From the NCBI GenBank assembly GCA_015231885.1, contig JADGAT010000008.1, forward strand, positions 1 to 64,000: DNA of 64,000 bases, in the 5' to 3' direction. The notes beneath the pieces are model-generated. The model was not told the origin of the DNA. It was given only the letters and a program-made list of their open reading frames with translations, and made no database searches. Below are positions 45,948-54,245 of the stretch, one piece after another (the first letter of the stretch is position 1; the number at the start of each line of letters is the position of its first letter). The DNA is from SAR324 cluster bacterium. Lineage in GTDB: Bacteria > SAR324 > NAC60-12. Position numbers and translations under genes: made by a program.

Positions 45948-47936
45948 ATGGCAACTATCTTAGTTATTGATGACCAGCAGGATAATTTAATCGTCCTGTC
46001 GACCTTGTTGCAGGAATTGCTTGAAGATGCCAAAGTGGTGACTGCTCAATCAGGGGCTGAAGGAATTGAAAAGGCAAAGCATGAAAAACCGGATACTATT
46101 TTACTGGATGTAATTATGCCGGAAATGGATGGGTTTGAGGCATGCCTGAGATTAAAATCCAATGAGCAGACAAAGCACATTCCTGTTATCATGCTGACTG
46201 CGATTCAGTCTGATGTCGAAAGCAGGACAAAGGCATTGGAACTCGGGGCGGATGCTTTTTTGTCCAAACCTGTTGATGAAACGGAATTGATTGCTCAGAT
46301 TAACGCGATGCTCCGGATCAAAAAGGCGGAAGATCAACTAATCCAAGAAAAAGACCTGCTTTCTGAGCAAGTTCAGAAAAAGGTGACGGAACTGCAGCGC
46401 TCTGAAGAAAAATTTCGAAAAGTTTGTGAATCTGCCCAAGAGGCCATCATCATGCTGAATCATGAAGGCAAAATTGCTCTTTGGAACTTTGCGGCGGAAA
46501 CGATTTTCGGATACAACCGCTCCGAAGTGATGGGTAAGGATATGCACCAGCTGATTGCCCCTCAGCATTACCATGAAAAGATTAAGCAAGGGTTCTCTCA
46601 ATTTCTGACAACAGGAAAAGGACCACTTATTGGAAAAACACTGGAAATTACTGCGCTGAAAAAAGATGGAACGGAATTTTTGATAGAGCTTTCGATTTCT
46701 GCTGTGCAGCTGGACGATCAATGGAATGCGATAGGAGTGATCCGGGATATTACTGAGCGAAAAAATTCAGAAGAAGCACGAATACAGCTGGAATCACAAT
46801 TGCGGCAGGCACAAAAAATGGAAGCTATTGGGACACTGGCAGGTGGAATTGCTCATGATTTTAACAATATCCTCCAGGGCATTTTCATGTCAATACAACT
46901 GACCCGTATGCAACTGCCTGAATTCAGTCAAGAAAAAGAATTTTTGGATCAGGCATTCGAATTCAGCAGACGAGGTGCGGATCTGGTGAAACAGATTCTC
47001 ACTTTCAGCCGTCAAACAGACCAGAAGCATGCTGTTATTCAAATTGCTCCTATCATCAAAGAAATCATGAGAATGATGAGATCGACCTTACCCACCACCA
47101 TAGACATCTGTCACAATATTTCTAATACATGCGGTAGCATATCCGGAAGCCCTACTCAAATTCATCAAGTTGTGATGAACCTCTGTATGAATGCCGGATA
47201 TGCCATGCAGGAAGAAGGAGGGGTCTTGAATGTCGCTTTAGAGGAGGTTGTGCTGAACAGCCCGAAAGCGAGGGCTCTTGGTTTGGAAGAAGGCATGTAT
47301 TTAAAACTGCATGTCAATGATACAGGAACAGGAATGTCTGAGAAAGTACTGGAACACATTTTTGAACCGTTTTTTTCCACAAAACCCAAAGGGGAAGGTA
47401 CCGGATTGGGATTATCGGTGGTTCATGGAATTGTCCAGGATCATAAAGGCGTAATTACGGTAGAAAGCGAGGTTGATCGCGGAACCACATTTGAAGTTTT
47501 TTTTCCTGCTATTCAGCAAAATGTTCAACAGCCAGAAAAGGATACATTATTTGCTTTGAGAGGAAATGAAAATATTTTACTGGTTGATGATGAAACAGAA
47601 GTCGTCAAGATAGAAAAAATTATGCTGGAAGGGTTAGGCTATAAGGTCACTACGGCAAGCAGCGGCAATGAAGCCTTGAAAATATTTCTGGCAGCCCCTG
47701 ATCAGTTTGATCTGGTGCTCACAGACCAAACCATGCCGAAAATGACAGGAGATCAGCTGGCACGTGAATTGTTGAAAAACCACCCTGATCTGCCTATTAT
47801 TTTGGTGACTGGATTCAGTCATAAAATGAATGAAATAACAGCTGAAGAAATTGGGATTAAAGGATTCTTGACTAAACCTGTTGATAATGATCAAATCGGG
47901 CTAGCCATCCGAAAAGCACTGGATCACAAAGGATAG
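45948..47936 (+). CDS. Soluble receiver-PAS-kinase-receiver hybrid
   Basis: The ATG at 45948 has GGAG just upstream and gives 662 residues; an earlier in-frame ATG at 45912 overlaps the previous gene. An N-terminal receiver (TILLDVIMPEMDG), a coiled coil, a PAS domain (AQEAIIMLNHEGKIALWNFA), a HisKA of the GGIAHDFNN type, an HATPase (VVMNLCMNAGYAM, GTGLGLSVVHGI) and a C-terminal receiver (LVLTDQTMPKMTG). With no membrane segment, it can both receive and pass on phosphate, linking the membrane kinase upstream to later members. No DNA-binding output. Confidence 0.92.
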   Translation: MATILVIDDQQDNLIVLSTLLQELLEDAKVVTAQSGAEGIEKAKHEKPDTILLDVIMPEMDGFEACLRLKSNEQTKHIPVIMLTAIQSDVESRTKALELGADAFLSKPVDETELIAQINAMLRIKKAEDQLIQEKDLLSEQVQKKVTELQRSEEKFRKVCESAQEAIIMLNHEGKIALWNFAAETIFGYNRSEVMGKDMHQLIAPQHYHEKIKQGFSQFLTTGKGPLIGKTLEITALKKDGTEFLIELSISAVQLDDQWNAIGVIRDITERKNSEEARIQLESQLRQAQKMEAIGTLAGGIAHDFNNILQGIFMSIQLTRMQLPEFSQEKEFLDQAFEFSRRGADLVKQILTFSRQTDQKHAVIQIAPIIKEIMRMMRSTLPTTIDICHNISNTCGSISGSPTQIHQVVMNLCMNAGYAMQEEGGVLNVALEEVVLNSPKARALGLEEGMYLKLHVNDTGTGMSEKVLEHIFEPFFSTKPKGEGTGLGLSVVHGIVQDHKGVITVESEVDRGTTFEVFFPAIQQNVQQPEKDTLFALRGNENILLVDDETEVVKIEKIMLEGLGYKVTTASSGNEALKIFLAAPDQFDLVLTDQTMPKMTGDQLARELLKNHPDLPIILVTGFSHKMNEITAEEIGIKGFLTKPVDNDQIGLAIRKALDHKG

Positions 47937-48006
47937 TAACGTTGCTGAAGATGGCCCTTTTTCAAAAAGTATACACGTAATATGATTTCATCACACTCGA
48001 CTCGAA

Positions 48007-50292
48007 ATGACAATTGACAGTATGACAAGAAAAAATAGTATCATCGAAGAAAATGAAATCAAGCTGCAGGCAATTCTTGAAACAGCCAATGACGGCATCG
48101 TGATCATTGATGAAAACGGCATTATTGATTCGTTTAATACGGCGGCAGAAAAAATGTTTGGCTACACCAAGCAGGAGATCATTGGAAAAAGCGTGAACCT
48201 GCTCATCCCCTCCCCAGACCATGAAAAACACGATGGGTATTTGCAGCATTACCTGCAGACAAAAAAAACTAATGTCATTGGAACAAGAAGGCAAGTCACC
48301 GGAGTGCGCCAGGACAAAACGGTGTTTCCGCTGGATTTGGCAGTCAGTGAGGCTTCTCTCGGAAATCGAAAATTTTACACAGGAGTGATGCAGGACATCA
48401 CTGAGCGTAAAGTTGCCGAAGCAAAGATGAATCAACTGTCCCATGCTGTTGAATACAGTCCAACAATCCTGGTGATCACCAATGCACAGGGAATCATAGA
48501 ATATGTCAATCCAAAGTTTACTGAAGTGACAGGGTACACAGCCGAGGAAGCCATTGGCAACAGCCCTAGCCTCTTGAAATCGACGCAAACTCCAGATGAA
48601 CTGTACGCGGACCTTTGGCAAACCATTATAACAGGAAAAGAATGGCATGGAGAAGTGTACAACAGGAAAAAAAATGGTGAGCATTACTGGGCCCTGATTT
48701 CCATTTCTTCTATTAAAAACAATCAGAATAAAATTACTCATTATGTCAGTACCCAGGAGGATATCACCGTACGCAAAAACACAGAAAATGAATTAAATTT
48801 TGCTAAAGAGGCTGCTGTCATTGCCAATCAAGCCAAATCTACATTTCTGGCCAACATGAGTCATGAGATTCGGACTCCTCTCAATTCCATCCTGGGTTTT
48901 AGCCAAATCCTTATCAACCAGAAAAACCAGTATCCCCTTCCTCCTAAACACAATCACTATTTAGAAAATATCAAAACAGCAGGAGAAGGCCTTTCTGAAT
49001 TAATCAATAATATTTTAGATCTTTCTAAAATTGAAGCAGGTAAGCTGGATCTGTCTGAAGAGCCTCTCCATTTGAAGCAATTATTTAAAGGAATTTATCA
49101 CATCAATAAAGCCCATGCGTTGGAAAAAAAGCTCAATTATTCCTATGACTTTGATGAAAATCTGCCAAAAAGCATTATTTCTGATCGGACAAAACTCAAC
49201 CAGATTCTCATGAATTTGACAGCCAATGCCATCAAGTTCACGCCAGAAGGCAAACGAGTTTGTCTTCGTGCCTCCAGGCTCGATGATGATCTGCTTTTCG
49301 AAGTAATTGATGAAGGACCAGGCATTCCCGTAGAGAGCTATCACTCGATTTTTGAAACATTTGAACAGGGAGACAACTCGATGACCCGGGAATTTGGGGG
49401 AAGCGGACTTGGGTTGTCAATCACCCGGCAAATGGTAAAATTGTTGAACGGAACAATCTGGGTTGATAGCCAAGTTGCTACCGATGACCAGCAAAGCGGC
49501 TCTACCTTTTTTGTCCAGCTGCCTTTAAAAGAGATCAACCTTTTATCGCACTACAACACGCCAATTTCTTCCCAACCTTACCAGCTTGCGGAAGAAAATG
49601 TCATTTTGATTGTAGAAGACAACTTGATGAATCAGGAAATGCTTCAGGCCGTTTTTGAAGAAATGAACGAACGACAGGATGTGGGGAAATCTCAGCAGGA
49701 CCAGTTCCAAATCCACTTTGCGGATGATGGTGCCGCAGGTGTTGAAAAAGCCTTACATCTTCAGAAAACCGGTAAGCTGGATTTAATCCTGATGGATATG
49801 CACATGCCCGTTATGGATGGGATGACGGCAGCTAAAACTATCCGCCTGCATCCTGAATGCGCTAATATTCCCATCATTGCCCTATCGGCGGATGCCTTTA
49901 AGGAACAACAGGGAATTGCTCACAAGAGCGGTATATCTGATTACATCACCAAACCGATTGATCTGGGAAGATTAATAACCATTTTGGAGAAATATCTAAA
50001 ACCTGATGGGAAAAAACCCAGGGTGAAGTCAACGGTTTCAGACATTACCAGGAACGATTTTTCTTCAAAGGTATCTGCTGACTTGAAAAAACAGCTGCAG
50101 ACAAAATTTCATAAACTTTCTATCACCCCCATATTTAGAACCGACCATCTGCTGGCCCAGGTCCAGCAAATAAAGAAAATGGGAGGGGATGATCCTGTTT
50201 ATTTTCCTTTGATTGAACAAATTTCCAATGCGATCTTTAATGCAGACAAAGAAGCATTAGAATCATTACTCCAAAAAGCGATGACATTATGA
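48007..50292 (+). CDS. Soluble PAS-PAS hybrid histidine kinase
   Basis: 761 residues. Two PAS domains (about 18-130 and 140-260), HisKA with NMSHEIRTPLNS (phospho-His 286), HATPase (NQILMNLTANAIKF, DEGPGI, GSGLGLSITRQM), a receiver (LILMDMHMPVMDG, phospho-Asp 597), and a helical C-terminus of about 90 residues that could be a degenerate HPt, although no clear HPt histidine motif is seen. Its end overlaps the next gene's start by four bases (ATGA), so translation is coupled. A 70-nt gap separates it from the previous kinase. Confidence 0.9.
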   Translation: MTIDSMTRKNSIIEENEIKLQAILETANDGIVIIDENGIIDSFNTAAEKMFGYTKQEIIGKSVNLLIPSPDHEKHDGYLQHYLQTKKTNVIGTRRQVTGVRQDKTVFPLDLAVSEASLGNRKFYTGVMQDITERKVAEAKMNQLSHAVEYSPTILVITNAQGIIEYVNPKFTEVTGYTAEEAIGNSPSLLKSTQTPDELYADLWQTIITGKEWHGEVYNRKKNGEHYWALISISSIKNNQNKITHYVSTQEDITVRKNTENELNFAKEAAVIANQAKSTFLANMSHEIRTPLNSILGFSQILINQKNQYPLPPKHNHYLENIKTAGEGLSELINNILDLSKIEAGKLDLSEEPLHLKQLFKGIYHINKAHALEKKLNYSYDFDENLPKSIISDRTKLNQILMNLTANAIKFTPEGKRVCLRASRLDDDLLFEVIDEGPGIPVESYHSIFETFEQGDNSMTREFGGSGLGLSITRQMVKLLNGTIWVDSQVATDDQQSGSTFFVQLPLKEINLLSHYNTPISSQPYQLAEENVILIVEDNLMNQEMLQAVFEEMNERQDVGKSQQDQFQIHFADDGAAGVEKALHLQKTGKLDLILMDMHMPVMDGMTAAKTIRLHPECANIPIIALSADAFKEQQGIAHKSGISDYITKPIDLGRLITILEKYLKPDGKKPRVKSTVSDITRNDFSSKVSADLKKQLQTKFHKLSITPIFRTDHLLAQVQQIKKMGGDDPVYFPLIEQISNAIFNADKEALESLLQKAMTL

Positions 50293-51485
50293 AGAAACAA
50301 GCAAAAATCTTGATTGTGGATGATGATCAGTTAATCAGCGAAGCCTTGTCGGAAATGCTGCGTCTCTTTGGATACGATTGCGGATTCATTCTTCATCCGA
50401 AGGTACTCTTTCCCAGACTGGAGGATGAGCCTTTTGATCTGATTTTACTAGATATCAATTTACCGGAAATTGACGGCGTGACGCTGCTTTGCCAGATCAA
50501 AGAGCATGAAGATTTCCAAAAAATACCAGTCATCATGCTGACAGGAGCAAAAGAGGATGAACTGGTGGCGACCTGCCTGCAGAATGGCGCCACTGATTTC
50601 ATCAATAAGCCAATCCGTACTCCCATCCTGAAAGCGCGTATTGCTACGGCACTGGAAGCAAAAGCCACCAAAGAAGAATTAGAAGTACGTGTCAAAGAGA
50701 GGACTGCTGATTTGAATGCATCGCGTAAAAAATTGGTGGATGCCAATCATCAATTGGAAAAGTCATACAGAGAATTGCAGAACGCTCAGGCACAGTTGAT
50801 CCAATCTTCCAAACTGGCTTCTCTGGGAGAAATGGCAACCGGTATTGCTCATGAGTTGAACCAGCCGCTTTTTACGATTCGCATGAGCGCCAATAATTTG
50901 ATCAAAGCCGATGAAAAAGACATTGTGACAGATCCTCTTCCTCCTCTCAAAAAAATTATCAGGCAAGTGGACCGGGCATCCCAAATTATCAACCACCTGC
51001 GGACGTTTGGCAGAGATTCCACGCTTACTCCCAAGAAAGAAGCCGATCTCAATGGTATTATCGAAGATGCCTTATCTATGATTAATGAACAGTTCATTAA
51101 ACGGGATATCATAATAATCTCGGAATTATCGATCGAGCCTCTCATTATTCACTGCCAGCCAGTGCAAATAGAGCAGGTGCTGATCAACCTGTTGACCAAT
51201 GCCAAGGATGCTCTGGCAACACAAGCTATCAAAAAAATCCGGCTGCGCTCTTTTTTCCAAGATCAATGGATCATTGCGGAAGTATTGGATACCGGAACAG
51301 GAATTCCTTCTGAAATAAAAGAAAAAATCTTTGATCCCTTTTTTACGACAAAAGATGTGGGGGTGGGAACAGGACTTGGCTTGTCCATCAGTTATGGTAT
51401 CATTCGGGATCACCAAGGAAAATTGGAAGTAGAATCAGAGCCAGGGGAAAGCACCTGCTTTCGACTCTATTTTCCCAAGATATGA
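50289..51485 (+). CDS. Receiver-linked histidine kinase
   Basis: 398 residues: a receiver first ([13 protein letters not shown]), a coiled coil (about 125-175), HisKA of the [15 protein letters not shown] type, and HATPase ([32 protein letters not shown]). Cytoplasmic. The start ATG overlaps the stop of the previous kinase (ATGA). The layout suggests a kinase whose activity is set by phosphorylation of its own receiver, in series with the upstream genes. Confidence 0.9.
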   Translation: MKKQAKILIVDDDQLISEALSEMLRLFGYDCGFILHPKVLFPRLEDEPFDLILLDINLPEIDGVTLLCQIKEHEDFQKIPVIMLTGAKEDELVATCLQNGATDFINKPIRTPILKARIATALEAKATKEELEVRVKERTADLNASRKKLVDANHQLEKSYRELQNAQAQLIQSSKLASLGEMATGIAHELNQPLFTIRMSANNLIKADEKDIVTDPLPPLKKIIRQVDRASQIINHLRTFGRDSTLTPKKEADLNGIIEDALSMINEQFIKRDIIIISELSIEPLIIHCQPVQIEQVLINLLTNAKDALATQAIKKIRLRSFFQDQWIIAEVLDTGTGIPSEIKEKIFDPFFTTKDVGVGTGLGLSISYGIIRDHQGKLEVESEPGESTCFRLYFPKI

Positions 51486-51508
51486 AAAAAAATTAAACAA
51501 TAAGCATT

Positions 51509-52381
51509 ATGAAAATATTATTGATTGATGATGAACAGAGCCTGCAGGAAGAAATTGCTACTTATCTGAAAATGGAGGAACACACGGTAGTCTCAGCAGC
51601 AAATGGCCAAGCAGGATGGGACCTCTTTGTTCAATCTCCTGATGAATTTGATGTAATCATTACTGACATCCGAATGCCGGTTCTGGATGGGCTGGCACTG
51701 ATGAAAAAGCTGCGTAAGGATCATCACGAAATACCTATCATTATTATCACTGGGCACGGAGATCTGGATGCCTCCATTCAGGCATTACGTTTAGGCGCTT
51801 TCGACTTTTTGCTAAAGCCATTTGATCCTCAGGCTCTAGATACAGCCCTGTTGAAACTTAAAACTCTCTTATCCGCAAAAAAACCCACTACTGAAATTGC
51901 AGCTTGTGTGGAACACATTCGCTTGACCATTCCCAGCAAAACAAAACTTTGTGTGGATGTCCTGGACTATTTAAAAAATTATTATGGCCCACTCTGCCAA
52001 AAACATGACATCAATGTGATTCGGATTGGGGTCTGTGTGATGGAAGCGCTGACTAATGCCATTCAACATGGAAACCTTGAGGTACCCTCTTCTCTGAAGC
52101 AGGAATCCTGGGATAAATTTTTTACCTTAATACAAGAAAGAGAAAATGATTCCCAATTTACAGATCGACAAGTGACCATCCAGTATCGAGTCAACAAAGA
52201 ACAGTTTGAAATTGAGGTGGAAGATGAGGGGAAAGGGTTTGATCAAGCCATCTTGCCGGAAAACTATAATGAAGACACATTGTTGTCATCTGGAAGGGGA
52301 ATTCTGTTGATACGCAGTTACATGGATGACGTAAAGTGGGATAAACAGGGAAGCAAAATCATCATGACAAAAAAGCTGTAA
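51509..52381 (+). CDS. Receiver fused to RsbW-like ATPase/kinase
   Basis: 290 residues. The N-terminal receiver carries IITDIRMPVLDG. After a linker, a HATPase_c_2 domain of the anti-sigma/serine kinase type: VCVMEALTNAIQHGN (N box), VEDEGKGFD and GRGILLIRSYMDD. Proteins of this kind phosphorylate STAS antagonists or sequester sigma factors; here the receiver would control that. It is 23 nt after the previous kinase. Together with two STAS proteins and a PP2C phosphatase elsewhere in the window it suggests partner switching as the output, which is inference. Confidence 0.85.
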   Translation: MKILLIDDEQSLQEEIATYLKMEEHTVVSAANGQAGWDLFVQSPDEFDVIITDIRMPVLDGLALMKKLRKDHHEIPIIIITGHGDLDASIQALRLGAFDFLLKPFDPQALDTALLKLKTLLSAKKPTTEIAACVEHIRLTIPSKTKLCVDVLDYLKNYYGPLCQKHDINVIRIGVCVMEALTNAIQHGNLEVPSSLKQESWDKFFTLIQERENDSQFTDRQVTIQYRVNKEQFEIEVEDEGKGFDQAILPENYNEDTLLSSGRGILLIRSYMDDVKWDKQGSKIIMTKKL

Positions 52382-52400
52382 ACACTTTACAATAGAACCT

Positions 52401-53354
52401 ATGAAACAAGCATTTAATAGAAATCAGGCAGGCATTCAGCTTTACAGTTCAAAACAGTTTAAGGAGGCAATACAGCAGTTCAAAGGGGCCTTAGAGATAT
52501 TCCCTCAATCACAAAAACAAGAAAACTTGTATTTTGATATCCAGCTGAATTTGGCCAATTCCTATCAGATGAACGGTGATTATAATGAGGCCAAAGCGCT
52601 TTATGAACAGCTGATTGAACAAAATCCGGGATGCCAATCGCAATACTATCTGGAACTAGGCAACTTGATCAGAAGAATGGACGAAAAAGAAGTTCTGAAC
52701 AAGCTCTCCAATAAGTTGAACAAGGGACAAGGGCCATCCATCCAAATTGAGGGAGACGATCGTTTGGTTTTACTGGCAAAGGGGGTGCTTCCAAAATTTC
52801 CCGGCATTCGTTTATCAATAACCATTCGGATGCTGGATAGCTCTGGTAACAATGAGAATACCTTGAAAAACCTGGGGTCTACTGGTAAGTTCGTGCCAAT
52901 TTCTCAAGGAGATACGAGTTCTGTGAGGCACACGCTTGTCTACAATAAAGAATTCTGGTCAGAAGCAACAGACTCGGAATTGAAGGGGAATATTTGCCAT
53001 GAGTTGATGCATAAAGAATGGCTGGATACGGGGTTGGAATCCCATTTTTTTAATTGGCAGACGGATTCTATCAACTACCTGGCCTTAGAGTGGATCATGG
53101 ACCTGTGTGTTATTGCAAAAGGATTCAGTGAGGATTTATATAACTCAAAAAAATATATTTTGGCAAAGCAGACGGATCAAGAACATTACTTGTGCAACGA
53201 TATTAGTTTGAATGTGCTGCATTTATCAAGAATTTTTGAAAGATCGAGTGCCTTCAGCATGCCTGGTACTGCGAATCCCATCCCTAATCATGTCATTCCT
53301 GGCAGTATTGCAAAAGAAATAAAAAAGCTGAAAAAGAAAAGCCCGTATTACTAA
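52401..53354 (+). CDS. TPR-like protein with HExxH motif
   Basis: 317 residues. About the first 85 look like TPR helices (AFNRNQAGIQLYSSKQFKEA and YNEAKALYEQLIEQNP). The C-terminal part contains GNICHELMHKEW, a zincin HExxH motif, with acidic residues downstream (YLALEWIMD) that could give the third ligand. No signal peptide. It closes the signalling run (19 nt after the receiver-ATPase), so it may be its effector. The family is not recognised and peptidase activity is inferred from the motif only. The final A of its TAA stop is the first base of palindromic element B2. Confidence 0.55.
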   Translation: MKQAFNRNQAGIQLYSSKQFKEAIQQFKGALEIFPQSQKQENLYFDIQLNLANSYQMNGDYNEAKALYEQLIEQNPGCQSQYYLELGNLIRRMDEKEVLNKLSNKLNKGQGPSIQIEGDDRLVLLAKGVLPKFPGIRLSITIRMLDSSGNNENTLKNLGSTGKFVPISQGDTSSVRHTLVYNKEFWSEATDSELKGNICHELMHKEWLDTGLESHFFNWQTDSINYLALEWIMDLCVIAKGFSEDLYNSKKYILAKQTDQEHYLCNDISLNVLHLSRIFERSSAFSMPGTANPIPNHVIPGSIAKEIKKLKKKSPYY

Positions 53355-53511
53355 GGGTTCGTGCAGAAATAACGTTGACAAAGATGAGGAAGTATTTTTT
53401 CTTGGCTACAAGGCGTCTTCAATTGTGCATACTGGAAGTATGTGCCTTTGAAGACAACACCGTAGACGAGGAAAAAGACAAGTCATCTGTAAAGGTTATT
53501 TATGTACGAGC
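53354..53511 (+). repeat. Group B palindromic element (B2)
   Basis: About 158 bp from AGGGTTCGTGCAGAAATAAC to GGTTATTTATGTACGAGCC. It is the inverse of B1 at 36763-36920. It lies between the convergent TPR/HExxH gene and the tetraheme cytochrome gene and gives the last base of the TAA stop of the former. Confidence 0.85.
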
Positions 53512-53557
53512 CCTAACAACACCAAAGATACACAATCAGTTAAAATCTTCCATATCA

Positions 53558-54226
53558 TCAATATTCGGTCCTGGGATGCTCGATTTTTTCCAGACGTTCC
53601 TCATAATCAAATCCTTCTTTTGGATAGGAAGGATTTTTATAAACTTTTCCGTTGAGCTTTAACTCGGAAACATGACACCGAAGGCAGATGTCTTTATTAA
53701 TTTGGAGCAATCCGTGCTTTTTTTCCATTCGTACACGTTCTGCCTTTAACTGTGTGCTAAAATTTTCGTGTTGAGGAGTTCCCTTGGCTGTTTTAAATAA
53801 TGCTTTTTTTAATTCCAGCAGTTTAGCCTTATCTTCTTCCTCGTTATACTCGCTACCAGGGCCGTGACATGCTTCACATTGCACCCCTTCTTTGATTCTG
53901 AATTTACGATCCAGCATTTTTTTGTCAACGCCATATGCTGTCGTATGACAAATTAAACATTCTTCGCTTTTTTGTGGATCACCTTTCAGCCCTACTTTTT
54001 TAGCAGCTTCTTTAGCTTCTGGACTTTTCAGTATTTTGTAAGCAGATGCATGCTTCAGTTTTTTCCAAACAAAATACTGTTTACCCACTTCCGTCTGTTG
54101 ATGACATTTTTTACAATTTTTTATACCCATGTATTTATAATCCTGGGCATGAATTTCATAAGTCATTCCAGCGCCAAATACTGCAATGCAAACTATCAAA
54201 AAATATTTTGCAAATTTAGTTTTCAT
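53558..54226 (-). CDS. Exported tetraheme cytochrome c
   Basis: From the ATG at 54226 (AGAGG upstream) the protein has 222 residues with a signal peptide (FLIVCIAVFGAGMTYEIHA). Four CXXCH sites: CKKCH, CLICH, CEACH (followed by HGPGSEY, as in cytochrome c554-type proteins) and CLRCH. It is periplasmic or further out. It is the last gene of the minus-strand porin-cytochrome operon, 19 nt behind the 13-heme gene. It may shuttle electrons between the inner membrane and the conduit (inference). Confidence 0.88.
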   Translation of the reverse strand: MKTKFAKYFLIVCIAVFGAGMTYEIHAQDYKYMGIKNCKKCHQQTEVGKQYFVWKKLKHASAYKILKSPEAKEAAKKVGLKGDPQKSEECLICHTTAYGVDKKMLDRKFRIKEGVQCEACHGPGSEYNEEEDKAKLLELKKALFKTAKGTPQHENFSTQLKAERVRMEKKHGLLQINKDICLRCHVSELKLNGKVYKNPSYPKEGFDYEERLEKIEHPRTEY

Positions 54227-54245
54227 AGAGCCTCTCTGTAAAATA

